This document shows, one piece after another, positions 23,011-31,571 of a stretch of 57,138 nt of DNA. The notes under the pieces are model-generated. The model ran no database searches, was not told where the DNA came from, and saw only the letters and a list, made by a program, of their open reading frames with translations. A program made the position numbers and the translations under genes. Positions within the stretch are counted from its first letter, which is position 1. Each line of letters opens with the position of its first letter. The DNA lies in IMG/VR virus record IMGVR_UViG_3300028384_001023, positions 1 to 57,138 of that record; one strand, 5' to 3'. This DNA comes from a virus.

Positions 23011-23711
23011 AAAAAATCCTCCAGTCCTTTCAGCTGTCTTTCGTTATGGTGATTACATTCAGTACAATAAAAATCAACGTCTTGTTTGATCGAAGGCATG
23101 TTCTCTAAGTAACCTGTCAACTTCTCAAACTGTGTAGTCGTAAGTGAATCGATAAAGGCTTTTACCTCATCACGTGGTTCATCACGAATTGCAATCACTT
23201 CATCTTCTGTTGCGACTGTATCAATACAATTAATCAATAACTCCATCATCACTTCGGTTTGTGGTGTATCATCGGTAATGACATTTTGTAAAAAGTAATC
23301 ATAACTTGGATGCTTCATCTTTACAGTAATGTCATCAGTCAACTTAATCTCATTCTCTTGTATAGTACCTTCGACCTTAATATCATCAAGACGAATGTGT
23401 ACCTCGTTATCTACAGAGCAATTAGAGCACTGCATCATCAACTGTGAAGATTCTCCTACAGACTTTGTACGAATCATAGTAAACATATAGTCTACGTCAT
23501 ATGTGGTTAACTCGTTGATGTTTACATTTTCAACACATGAGTTAATAGTATCCATGATCGCCCGTAACACGGACTTTTTATCTTGTGACTCTCCAGCTAA
23601 AAGTAGTACCTTCTGTTCTTTAACCAGAAACGGACGATACCTGACTTCTTTCTGTGTTGAAGGTATGACTAAATCATATTGTGGAGAATCATTCAATTTT
23701 GGTAATGCCAT
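23007..23711 (-). CDS. 26: gp26-like baseplate hub / tail assembly protein
   Basis: 234 residues. The T4 baseplate-hub gp26 family pattern is visible: IPSTQKEVRYRPFLVKEQK near the N-terminus, YDVDYMFTMIRTKSVGE in the middle, and two CxxC pairs (Cys95/98 and Cys216/219 followed by HH) that could bind zinc. It acts in hub assembly, probably as a chaperone-like partner of the tape measure. ATG is preceded by AGGAG (rc of 23714-23721). The 3' end carries the slippery sequence described separately. It lies ten bases after the tube-like gene. Confidence 0.8.
   Translation of the reverse strand: MALPKLNDSPQYDLVIPSTQKEVRYRPFLVKEQKVLLLAGESQDKKSVLRAIMDTINSCVENVNINELTTYDVDYMFTMIRTKSVGESSQLMMQCSNCSVDNEVHIRLDDIKVEGTIQENEIKLTDDITVKMKHPSYDYFLQNVITDDTPQTEVMMELLINCIDTVATEDEVIAIRDEPRDEVKAFIDSLTTTQFEKLTGYLENMPSIKQDVDFYCTECNHHNERQLKGLEDFF
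23010..23016 (-). promoter_or_regulatory. Candidate -1 ribosomal frameshift site (U UUU UUC)
   Basis: Reading the - strand, the last sense codons of gp26 are UUU UUC, preceded by U of GAU, giving the X XXY YYZ heptamer in the correct phase and followed at once by UAA. A -1 slip reads on as CUA AUC AAC into gp51, producing a predicted 295-residue gp26-gp51 fusion. GGAGGA abuts the heptamer upstream; a weak CUCU/AGAG stem is possible eight bases downstream. Confidence 0.6.
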
Positions 23712-23720
23712 TTATCACTC

Positions 23721-24350
23721 CTAGAATATATTACCTAGTCCTGTACTCGCAGATATCCAACCTTGGCTACTAACATTTGGCTGCCATTCGGTATACGATA
23801 ATTGAACAGTAACTTGTACAAGACCATCAAGCTCATTGTTTAATTCAATAGAATTTACTGATGTCGGGAATGCTTCAAGCAATTTGACACCATAGACTGT
23901 GTTTCCTCCAAGCCCAATATTTACATTTAGTGGACCAAGACTTACGTTTTTATTAATGATTGGTTTTCTTAGTTGGTGTATTTCAACAGTTGCAGCATAT
24001 TCACTCTTATACTTCGCTTCGTAAGTATTATTATTGTAAACGTAATTTCTCCAACTATCGAAGTATTCAACAACTCCATAATCGTTCATGACATAAAATG
24101 TCATGCTTACATCTGGATTGGCATAACCATAGGCTATCTTCTCATTGACCATACCAATCTGTCTATCAGATGTTAATATTTGTTTTCCAGGCAATTCAGC
24201 ACTAGCACATAATAGGTTTAACGAATTACCTCCGAGTAATCCACCTAAAAATCCTGATATTTGACCTGGTAACACGACTAAAAATTGGTTACTTCGAGCG
24301 AAACCAAGTTTGATCGATGCTAATGATTTGAGTTGATCGATTGTTGCCAT
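23721..24350 (-). CDS. Tail-tube-fold protein, probably gp54-like tube initiator
   Basis: 209 residues. N-terminal LGFARSNQFLVVLPG followed by LLCASAELPGKQI is the start of the gp19/gp54/gp48 tail-tube fold; MTFYVMNDYGVVEYFDSWRNYV and VQLSYTEWQP near the end complete it. It could be the baseplate tube initiator (gp54) or an extra tube protein; gp54 is favoured because the other baseplate-hub genes are here. A Gly-rich loop (GGLLGGNSL) is inserted near residue 35. Its ATG overlaps the upstream stop by one base. Confidence 0.65.
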   Translation of the reverse strand: MATIDQLKSLASIKLGFARSNQFLVVLPGQISGFLGGLLGGNSLNLLCASAELPGKQILTSDRQIGMVNEKIAYGYANPDVSMTFYVMNDYGVVEYFDSWRNYVYNNNTYEAKYKSEYAATVEIHQLRKPIINKNVSLGPLNVNIGLGGNTVYGVKLLEAFPTSVNSIELNNELDGLVQVTVQLSYTEWQPNVSSQGWISASTGLGNIF

Positions 24351-24940
24351 TAAACCATCCGCCTTGAATCTCTATAAACTTGTGCTTTCGTTCCCTTTTC
24401 AAAGTCAGCTGTAGGCAAGAAAGTTGCAATCTCCCATTCAGGAGCATTTACCCTTGCCATCCTACTCTTAACGTGCTGTGTCAAATAGTGCTTGTAACAA
24501 GGCTTGAAGTACCTTAAGTTAGATACACGCTTTAACAAACTATAGTTAACATTAAACCTTGTTGATTCATCATATGCTTTATTATTCAAATTATTTAAAA
24601 GTTCATCAAGTAATTTAGCTCGTAGTATAGGAGGTAGATAATGTAAGTTGAGACCATAAAACCCTTTTGGTGCTGGTCCAACAATGATCACGAGTGGAAA
24701 CCTATCATAGTAAGGAAGTTTATCTTTATGCTTTGGATCATAGAAGAACATGTTCATTGAACCGATGAGAGGGTTCTGTCTGTTCACTAATCGAACATCT
24801 TCATCTTGTAATAGCTCTCTACGATTAACACGTCTTAGCTCTTGAGATTTGCGTCTGAACCAATCGCGTGACTGTTTTGTGCGTGGATTAATTCCAGCTC
24901 TAAATGCATCAATAGTTAGCTTTTGAAATAAACTTGCCAT
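24350..24940 (-). CDS. Conserved structural-region protein, 196 aa
   Basis: Basic protein with DAFRAGINPRTKQSRDWFRRK, NMFFYDPKHKDKLPYYDRFPLVII, FYGLNLHYLPPILRAKLLD and a C-terminal EIATFLPTADF. From memory these segments recur in many T4-like marine phages next to gp4 and baseplate genes, but I cannot tie them to a T4 gene number. A virion or DNA-packaging role is likely from context. A late box (24946-24953) lies only six bases before the ATG, and there is no clear ribosome site, so translation might start on a nearly leaderless mRNA. Confidence 0.6.
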   Translation of the reverse strand: MASLFQKLTIDAFRAGINPRTKQSRDWFRRKSQELRRVNRRELLQDEDVRLVNRQNPLIGSMNMFFYDPKHKDKLPYYDRFPLVIIVGPAPKGFYGLNLHYLPPILRAKLLDELLNNLNNKAYDESTRFNVNYSLLKRVSNLRYFKPCYKHYLTQHVKSRMARVNAPEWEIATFLPTADFEKGTKAQVYRDSRRMV

Positions 24941-24945
24941 ACGTC

Positions 24946-24953
24946 TATTTATA
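24946..24953 (-). promoter_or_regulatory. T4-type late promoter box (- strand)
   Basis: TATTTATA on +, so TATAAATA on -. It ends six bases before the ATG at 24940, placing the expected transcription start at or next to the start codon. It sits in the gap after the gp4 stop. Confidence 0.5.
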
Positions 24954-24954
24954 A

Positions 24955-25437
24955 CTATTTTTTACGTTTTCTGTATGGCTTCAGCGGCTTAAGAGGCTTA
25001 ATAGCTTTCAATATCTTCATTTCTCGTAGAGTCTTCTCAGTCCAGATTTGGAATTCCCATCCTCGATCCTTAGCATAACTATTCGCCGCTTCCCACTTAT
25101 TCATGTTCTTAACATATGTCATCGCTTCGCCGATATATCTTTTTGATTTATCGGGTCGTTTAGGTGGTTCAGTCTCTTTGTCTGGCTTGATTTCAATTAA
25201 AACAGTCCTACCATCATTATAGTGTATTAGTAAATCTACATAGTACCGATGATATTTCTTATCGATATCCCATTTATAAGGCACGACTATTTCTTCTGAT
25301 GACCAATACTTGATATCAGGGTTTCTATCACACCATGCAAAACAAGCTCTTTCCCATGAAGATCGATACGTGACCTTATCTGGGTCTCCCTTGTATTTGC
25401 TTATCTTCTTTACTTTGTATTTTCCAGAATATGCCAT
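24955..25437 (-). CDS. 4: gp4-like head completion protein (nuclease fold)
   Basis: 160 residues beginning MAYSGKYKVKKISKYKGDP, then the family hallmark YRSSWERACFAWCD, YWSSEEIVVPY, and the core HRYYVDLLIHYNDGRTVLIEIKPDKE, where D...EIK resembles a PD-(D/E)XK active site. T4 gp4 completes DNA-filled heads before tail joining. The C-terminus is a Lys/Pro-rich tail (KPLKPLKPYRKRKK). First gene of the - strand morphogenesis group, behind the late box at 25467-25474; no strong ribosome site is visible. Confidence 0.85.
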   Translation of the reverse strand: MAYSGKYKVKKISKYKGDPDKVTYRSSWERACFAWCDRNPDIKYWSSEEIVVPYKWDIDKKYHRYYVDLLIHYNDGRTVLIEIKPDKETEPPKRPDKSKRYIGEAMTYVKNMNKWEAANSYAKDRGWEFQIWTEKTLREMKILKAIKPLKPLKPYRKRKK

Positions 25438-25444
25438 TTTTAGA

Positions 25445-25452
25445 TATAAATA
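25445..25452 (+). promoter_or_regulatory. T4-type late promoter box for gp48
   Basis: Exact TATAAATA followed by GGTTTACA. Expected start near 25459, giving a leader of about 27 bases with AAGGAAA before the gp48 ATG at 25486. Confidence 0.7.
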
Positions 25453-25466
25453 GGTTTACAGATTTT

Positions 25467-25474
25467 TATTTATA
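25467..25474 (-). promoter_or_regulatory. T4-type late promoter box for gp4 (- strand)
   Basis: TATTTATA on +, TATAAATA on -. It faces the gp48 box across 14 bases, so each transcript must begin inside the other promoter. This single 30-base element would fire both late operons. Confidence 0.65.
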
Positions 25475-25485
25475 AGGAAAATGGT

Positions 25486-26676
25486 ATGCCACCTTACGCT
25501 GGAAGAAACTTAAATCCTCGACAGACACCACAGCATGGCTATGATGAAGTTCCAGGTACTTCAACAGGAGCAAGTGATAATAATACTGTAACCACCGTTT
25601 ATAATAAAAAGACTAGCTCAGAAGCAAAGCCATCTGTTAGTAAACCAGTAAGTCTTCGATATCCACTTGAAAATCAAGATAGATACGCTGCATCAATAAA
25701 ATTTGAAGTGCATACAGTAAACCCATATATGATTAATCAATCAGGTGCTGAAAGCCTACTCAATCAGAGATTTTTGGCCCAAATGACTGGCGCTGCTACT
25801 AGCGGTGTTTCTGAATCTCAAGCGCAAGTAGATCAAAAAGATAAAGATCAAGCTGCACATGATGCTGCGATAGCAAAAGCTAAAAAAGACAATCTCGAGG
25901 CTCAAAGATCTGGAAGTATAACAAACAGAGATTTAGGCATGACTACCAAGCCTCTCAATCGTGTGGCTAAACTGTATTTTCCTTTGGCTGTACAATCACA
26001 AGATAACGCACAATACACAGAAGCAAATCTAGGACCAGGAGGTGCAACTGCATTAGGTGCTATGAGAGATGGTAGCGGTATAATGAGCTCTTTATATCGT
26101 GGTTCTACAGAAGGCTTGGTTGATGTTTTTAATCTTGTAAAAGGACAAGCTAGTCAAGAAGCTGCTCAACTAGCAGCAGCTCGAATTGTGCAAAAGTTTC
26201 AAGGTACTGGTTTAGGTCAAGCAGCACAGATTGGCTTGCAGGTCAGGATTAATCCAAATAGTCGTACTATGTTTCAAGGTGTAACTATCCGTCAGTTTTC
26301 TTTCTTATTTAAATTTATAGCGAAGTCGGCTAATGAAGCAGAAGAAATCAGGCAGCTGATTAAATTATTTAGAAGTGAATTATATCCAGAATCATTGGGT
26401 AGTAGATTAGGCTTACCACTTGGCTATAAGTTCCCTAATCTATTTAAGATTACATATCAATATAATGATAGAGCAAATCCATATATGCCTCAACCTTTAC
26501 TGTGTTATCTAAGAGATGTAAATACAACTTATAATCCACAGTCTATGAGTTGGCATGAAGATGGTGCACCAACAGAAATTGATATGACTCTCTCGTTCCA
26601 AGAGTTCAGAGGTCTTACGAAGCAAGATATTGAAAGTGGTTCTGATGGAACAATCACATACGGAGGAGCACATTAA
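25486..26676 (+). CDS. 48: gp48-like baseplate tail-tube cap
   Basis: 396 residues. A polar N-terminus precedes SLRYPLENQDRYAASIKFEVHTVNP, typical of the gp48 family; an Ala/Lys/Gln-rich helix (about 120-145) is inserted; VAKLYFPLAVQ and the C-terminal tube-like part (FQGVTIRQFSFLFKFIAKSANEAEEI ... MTLSFQEFRGLTKQD) complete it. gp48 sits at the hub-tube junction and primes tube growth. First gene of the + strand baseplate operon; its stop overlaps the gp53 ATG. Confidence 0.8.
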   Translation: MPPYAGRNLNPRQTPQHGYDEVPGTSTGASDNNTVTTVYNKKTSSEAKPSVSKPVSLRYPLENQDRYAASIKFEVHTVNPYMINQSGAESLLNQRFLAQMTGAATSGVSESQAQVDQKDKDQAAHDAAIAKAKKDNLEAQRSGSITNRDLGMTTKPLNRVAKLYFPLAVQSQDNAQYTEANLGPGGATALGAMRDGSGIMSSLYRGSTEGLVDVFNLVKGQASQEAAQLAAARIVQKFQGTGLGQAAQIGLQVRINPNSRTMFQGVTIRQFSFLFKFIAKSANEAEEIRQLIKLFRSELYPESLGSRLGLPLGYKFPNLFKITYQYNDRANPYMPQPLLCYLRDVNTTYNPQSMSWHEDGAPTEIDMTLSFQEFRGLTKQDIESGSDGTITYGGAH

Positions 26677-27458
26677 TGGATTTCTTTAAGTTTTTTCCTC
26701 GTACTCTCTACGTATATGGAAATGAAGCAGAAGATATTGGGACTGGAGATGTACAGACACAATTTGTACATGATCTATCAACTTATGTTGAAGTGATCGA
26801 CCAAGTACGACAAAACTCAGCATTTCATCTTAAGTATTATATACAAGAAAATGAAAGACCAGATCAAGTATCGTATAAACTATATGGAAACACTAATTTT
26901 CATTGGACTTTCTTCATGATGAACGAAAACTTGAGATCTCAAGGTTGGCCATTAAGTAATATCGAACTTGAAAAAAGGATACACAAAGACTTTCCACATC
27001 TCGTCTTTACAACAAATACTGATTTGACGAATCACTTTTTACCAGGTCAAATTGTAGTTGGTTCGACGTCAAATGCCCGAGCTAGAGTTTTAAGGCGTAA
27101 TCTCGATCTTGGTCAGATCATCGTTGAACCACTTAAAAACTTAGTGAATGTAAATGCTAAGTTTACAGTGAACAGATCAGAGTTTGTTACTTCGAAGTCA
27201 GTAAATGCTATACAAACACAAACAGCATTTTTTGATATTACAAATGAATATGAGTCTGTACGATATTATACAAATTCTTCGGGTCGTATTGTTGATATTG
27301 ATCCTTCGCAAGCACAAAATCTATCAGCCACATACATACCTGTCACACAAGAGGAATTCTATCATAAAGAGAATGATACACTAAAGGAAATTAATGTTAT
27401 CAAGCCTGAACTGATAGGAGAAGTCACCGCAGCTTATAAGCAAGCGTTGAGTAAATAA
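26676..27458 (+). CDS. 53: gp53-like baseplate wedge protein
   Basis: 260 residues. N-terminal FFKFFPRTLYVYG and YYIQENERPDQVSYKLYGNTNFHWTFFMMN are hallmarks of the T4 gp53 wedge family, with a LysM-like character around the PDQVSYKLYG segment. gp53 joins wedges to the hub. Starts on the last base of gp48 and ends on the first base of the next gene. Confidence 0.85.
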   Translation: MDFFKFFPRTLYVYGNEAEDIGTGDVQTQFVHDLSTYVEVIDQVRQNSAFHLKYYIQENERPDQVSYKLYGNTNFHWTFFMMNENLRSQGWPLSNIELEKRIHKDFPHLVFTTNTDLTNHFLPGQIVVGSTSNARARVLRRNLDLGQIIVEPLKNLVNVNAKFTVNRSEFVTSKSVNAIQTQTAFFDITNEYESVRYYTNSSGRIVDIDPSQAQNLSATYIPVTQEEFYHKENDTLKEINVIKPELIGEVTAAYKQALSK

Positions 27459-28834
27459 TGGAAAAGAATATACAAAACGACATCCACTCTTCGGGGTTTG
27501 TACTCGAGTCTGTAGAAATCAATTCATCTCGTATGATTGAACCAATCAATATGAGAGACGTGATTACAGACATTCAAATATATGAGCATATCGATAGAGC
27601 CTATCTAACTGGAGAGATGCGTTTTGTGGATTCAATGCGAGTAGCAGATCGTATGGATTTTCAAGGTGCTGAGACTGTTACTATACGAATTAAGAGAAGT
27701 TTAGAATCTCCAGTTTATGAAAAGGTTTTCGTCTTAGATTCTATCATTGATGCTAAGAAGACAAATAAAGGTACTGAAGTTTTTACGGTACACTTGATAG
27801 AAGAAATTGCCTTTAAGTCAAACTTATACAATGTAAATAGAGCATACACTGGAAGCCCATCAAATATAATTGGCAAACTACTCAAAGAATTCTTAGATAA
27901 AGATATTTCTGTATTAAACGAAGAAGAAGTCCAGCAAAATATCAGATTAATTATACCGAACATGAACGTCATGGAAGCCATTGAGTGGATAAGAGATAGG
28001 GCAACTACGAATGAAGGTTTCCCATTCTTTTGTTTTTCTACATTTGCGAGTGATCGTGTTGGATTTGTTGATCTTGAAACGATCATGAAACAAAGCCCAG
28101 TAAATGAATCTAATCCACTCATCTACTCTCCTTCTAATACCATTACAGAAGGTAACTCACGGCTTTTTAATATTACCAATTATAACTATCGTAATCAAGA
28201 GAATATGTTTAGTCTAATCGATAAGGGACTAATCGGATCAACTTATACTTTCTATGACATATTAAATTCTACTTATCATACCGAAAAGTTTAACGTAGTA
28301 AAAGACGTTGGTGAAAAAGTAACACAACTCAATAAAAGACAAACAAACTTTAACGTTGCCGAAGATTTTAACTTTGATGATTTGAATTTACAAGAGCATG
28401 ACTCTAGACATATACATCGTATTGGAGCAGTCGGTCCATATCGTACTCGGACTGGAGGGTTCAATTCACTTGATGAAACAGACGCTCTTACTGACTATAG
28501 AAGAAATGTAATCGCTGATGCACTCTTAAACTTAATGCAAAAGAGCCACGTTGCTGTTACTACAGATGGTTCTCAGTTCTTGGCTGGTTCAAACGAGGCA
28601 GAGCCTGTACATTATACTATTGGTAATTTAGTCAAGATACTATTTCCAGGAAATTATACAGATACGAACGACGATATGTTGATCGATCCTAAAAAATCTG
28701 GAGACTATATGATCTATGCTGCAAAACATACTTTTACTCTTGAGAACTATTTGTTATCGTTTGAACTGACAAAGTTGGCAAATTATAATACAGATGTTTA
28801 TCCAACTGACACCGCAGGAAATCAATACTCATGA
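27458..28834 (+). CDS. 27: gp27-like baseplate hub protein
   Basis: 458 residues. IQIYEHIDRAYLTGEMRFVDS and VFTVHLIEE are typical of the gp27/gpD hub fold, as are MEAIEWIRDRATTNEGFPFFCFST and the C-terminal DYMIYAAKHTFTLENYLLSFEL. A trimer of this protein should form the torus below the tail tube and carry the spike. Longer than T4 gp27 (391). It overlaps the OB-lysozyme gene by four bases, consistent with hub and spike being made together. Confidence 0.75.
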   Translation: MEKNIQNDIHSSGFVLESVEINSSRMIEPINMRDVITDIQIYEHIDRAYLTGEMRFVDSMRVADRMDFQGAETVTIRIKRSLESPVYEKVFVLDSIIDAKKTNKGTEVFTVHLIEEIAFKSNLYNVNRAYTGSPSNIIGKLLKEFLDKDISVLNEEEVQQNIRLIIPNMNVMEAIEWIRDRATTNEGFPFFCFSTFASDRVGFVDLETIMKQSPVNESNPLIYSPSNTITEGNSRLFNITNYNYRNQENMFSLIDKGLIGSTYTFYDILNSTYHTEKFNVVKDVGEKVTQLNKRQTNFNVAEDFNFDDLNLQEHDSRHIHRIGAVGPYRTRTGGFNSLDETDALTDYRRNVIADALLNLMQKSHVAVTTDGSQFLAGSNEAEPVHYTIGNLVKILFPGNYTDTNDDMLIDPKKSGDYMIYAAKHTFTLENYLLSFELTKLANYNTDVYPTDTAGNQYS

Positions 28835-29718
28835 TACCTTCAGCAAGAAAAGATTATTATGGTGATGAGACTCGTTGGTTTATTGGCAGAGTTATTAGTG
28901 TCAATGATCCTCTTAAGCTTGGCAGGATACAAGTTCGAATATATGGTATTCATCCTAATAGTACAGCAGACGCTGGACAAGGAGATCTTCCATGGGCATC
29001 AGTAAATTTACCAGTGACAGAGGGTGGTAGTTCTGGTATTGGAACTGTTGTAGGTATTAAACCGATGGCTCAAGTCTTTGGTTTATTTTTAGATGGTAAG
29101 AACTCACAAACTCCACTTATATTAGGCAGCATACCAAAGTTTGAAGTCAAAGAAGATAGGGTAAAACATAATACGTTAAGCGTAGGCGAAGAGAACGAAT
29201 CTTTAGATCAAGTAAACACACCTACAAGAAAAAATACAATACCAAAGAATGAGATAGATAATGTATATCTTGAAGGGACAACAAACGCAGAAAAGGCCTA
29301 TAACTATTTTTTAAGGATTGGTTATCCAAGTCATGTGTGCGCTGGTATCGTAGGAAATTTATTGATCGAATCTGGTCCAGATGATATTGATCCAACAAAA
29401 GGAAGTCAAGTTCCAGGAGAAGGATCATGGGGCATAGCTCAATGGAATCCTTCGCCAGATGCTGGTGACAGGCTCGGTAACTTGAGAGCCTATTGTTCTA
29501 ATGCTAACTTGCCTACTGATAGTTTATATTCTCAGCTTTCTTTTATTCGTTACGAGCTTGAAGAAGTACCAGAAGATTTTGGTTATTGGCCGTTAATTGG
29601 CTCTCAAGATGTAGAAGAAGCTACGCGTGTATTTGAAAAGAAATACGAAAAACCACAAGAAGGATCTTTTCCTGATCGTTTAGCGAAAGCACGCGAAATC
29701 TATGAGGCAATGTCATGA
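28831..29718 (+). CDS. 5: gp5-like hub protein: OB fold fused to tail lysozyme
   Basis: 295 residues. An N-terminal gp5/VgrG OB fold (residues about 12-100: WFIGRVISVNDPLKLGRIQVRI, PWASVNLP, ILGSIPK), a linker, then a lysozyme-like domain (about 150-295) with NAEKAYNYFLRIGYP, catalytic-type Glu180 in LLIESG, and GSWGIAQWN. This fits phage tail lysozymes that cut peptidoglycan during DNA entry. The beta-helical needle of T4 gp5 is absent here and encoded two genes downstream. Confidence 0.8.
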   Translation: MIPSARKDYYGDETRWFIGRVISVNDPLKLGRIQVRIYGIHPNSTADAGQGDLPWASVNLPVTEGGSSGIGTVVGIKPMAQVFGLFLDGKNSQTPLILGSIPKFEVKEDRVKHNTLSVGEENESLDQVNTPTRKNTIPKNEIDNVYLEGTTNAEKAYNYFLRIGYPSHVCAGIVGNLLIESGPDDIDPTKGSQVPGEGSWGIAQWNPSPDAGDRLGNLRAYCSNANLPTDSLYSQLSFIRYELEEVPEDFGYWPLIGSQDVEEATRVFEKKYEKPQEGSFPDRLAKAREIYEAMS

Positions 29719-31571
29719 CTATTAACAAGGCTCAAATCAATAATGCAGTAAAAGCCATACCTACCGATGTGCAAGCTGGTCAAAATAGCTATAAGATACA
29801 AGAACAACAAGCAAATCATATTGCTATGAAAGGTGCAGTACAAACTACTCCTGGAGGTGTAGTTGCAGGGTTTAAGGTTTTAGGTAGTGATCCAATCGAA
29901 GGATCTGTAACTATCGATGGACCTCAAGCTTGTATAGCTACTGACTCAATCGATGGTGTTAAAAAGTCTGCTTCACAAACTACTAATATCAATTTGTTAA
30001 GTCGTAAAGCTGCAGATGGTTCTCTTAGTATAGCAGTTACACAATCTACGCCAGATGGTATGAAAAAAACCATGGAAGCTACATTAAAGTCGTCTCCTAC
30101 TTCAATCGATGCCACTATTAGTTCATCTTCACCTTTACCAAATACTGCAACAAAAGCTAAAACCATTGATATAAAGAGCGAGTTGAAAAAAGTAAATACT
30201 GACTTTACACAAAAACAAACGACTAAATTAAAAAATCCTATTGGATCTAACTTTGCAAACGCGGCTCCAGGATTTTCATTTGCAAATATAGTTGGTACTA
30301 TCGCTTCTATCGTTACAGGTGGCAATCCTATGTCTTCTGTAGGAAATGTTATTAATGACTTGACTTCATTTGCTACAGATCCAGTGAGTGGTCAAAAAGT
30401 TTATACTCCTATCATCACTAATACTGGTAATACAAACTTATCTCAGACTGTGACTAAAGGATTACCAAATAACCAACAGATCAAACCCACGAGATCTCCA
30501 TTTGATATGAAAAGTAATTATAAACAGTGGGATGGTTGGTACACTATAGGTATGGAAACCGCTTCGACGTCTGGTGCGTTATACGTCTTTGAACAGATAA
30601 CTTCGGCCGAAGAATGGGAAACAGATTTAATCAATGGTTTGGCAGCTCGAGATATTACGACAATGTCTGTTCAATGGACTCGAACTCCATCAGATTGGAG
30701 CGCTACTATTCCAGAAATACAAGGCATAGTTACAACAAGACAAGACAAAAAGTATGGCAGAAAAAAAATCAATGCAAACCCCAAGGCTTATGGATTACCA
30801 GTAAATTACGTAATTAAACAAGATGGTTCTGTTTATAGAGGCAGACCTATTACAGAGCCAGTCTTTGAAGAAGACAGCAGAGCAGGTCCAATCGTAAGTG
30901 TGTTATTTGTTGCTGGATCTACAGAACCAATTGGTAATCCTGATTGGCTAAAATACTTAAGTAAAGCATCTATTAGTTCAGAGCAATTTAAGTCATTAGA
31001 TATTGGCATACAATCATTTTTAAAGTTAGTCCCAGGTGGAGAATTTGTAACTGGATCAGAGCTAACTGGTAAAAGCAACACAGGTCCAGGGTTTGATATA
31101 CGAGAATATGTACGAACAAAGTTTGGTAAAGAAAGTGTATATAGAGATTTTGATGATGTAGAAGTAAAATCATCTTCAGAATTGGCAGAGTTACCTACAG
31201 CGACAGCAGTAAAGGTAGAAGCTGACCCAAGTGAAGCTAAGAGTGTATCAGATATTAAAAAGAGTAGTGAAAAGTTCAATGAGCTAGACGTTAATACTGG
31301 TAAGAAAAAAACATTTAGCTCCGCAGAATTGACAACAAAATCCACTGGATTTGCCAATGCTGCAAGCAATATCACGAGTAGTATCGGTGCACAGAACTCT
31401 TCTATACTGAGCAATCTTGTTGATGTTGCAAAAGCAGTAACAAAGCCAATCACAAGTTTACTTAATAGAGAAACTGAACTAACTGATGATATTAAGTCTG
31501 CACAAGGAACTCGACAAGATCTCATTGAGCGAGGATACAAATATGATAAAGATAAAGGGACGTATGTATAA
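29715..31571 (+). CDS. Tail hub-associated protein with degenerate amidase-like domain
   Basis: 618 residues. The N-terminal half is Ser/Thr/Lys-rich with beta character. Residues about 272-475 follow the N-acetylmuramoyl-L-alanine amidase (Amidase_2) outline: a start resembling VVxHHT that reads MSVQWTRT, then VNYVIKQDGSVYRGRP, and an ending GSELTGKSNTGPGFDI. The zinc histidines are replaced (HH to QW, HYVI to NYVI, GHS to TGSE), so hydrolysis is unlikely and a structural or peptidoglycan-binding role is inferred. The C-terminus is helical. Placed between lysozyme and spike genes, overlapping each by 1-4 bases. Confidence 0.6.
   Translation: MTINKAQINNAVKAIPTDVQAGQNSYKIQEQQANHIAMKGAVQTTPGGVVAGFKVLGSDPIEGSVTIDGPQACIATDSIDGVKKSASQTTNINLLSRKAADGSLSIAVTQSTPDGMKKTMEATLKSSPTSIDATISSSSPLPNTATKAKTIDIKSELKKVNTDFTQKQTTKLKNPIGSNFANAAPGFSFANIVGTIASIVTGGNPMSSVGNVINDLTSFATDPVSGQKVYTPIITNTGNTNLSQTVTKGLPNNQQIKPTRSPFDMKSNYKQWDGWYTIGMETASTSGALYVFEQITSAEEWETDLINGLAARDITTMSVQWTRTPSDWSATIPEIQGIVTTRQDKKYGRKKINANPKAYGLPVNYVIKQDGSVYRGRPITEPVFEEDSRAGPIVSVLFVAGSTEPIGNPDWLKYLSKASISSEQFKSLDIGIQSFLKLVPGGEFVTGSELTGKSNTGPGFDIREYVRTKFGKESVYRDFDDVEVKSSSELAELPTATAVKVEADPSEAKSVSDIKKSSEKFNELDVNTGKKKTFSSAELTTKSTGFANAASNITSSIGAQNSSILSNLVDVAKAVTKPITSLLNRETELTDDIKSAQGTRQDLIERGYKYDKDKGTYV

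Noticed and set aside
23600-23720. Late box before gp26 (ATTTATCA on +)
   Set aside because: Differs from TATAAATA at key positions; gp26 is more likely read through from the upstream late promoters.
30833-31540. 235-codon - strand frame opposite the amidase-like protein gene
   Set aside because: Ser/Leu/Val-rich antisense shadow, no start signal, opposite to a well-supported gene.
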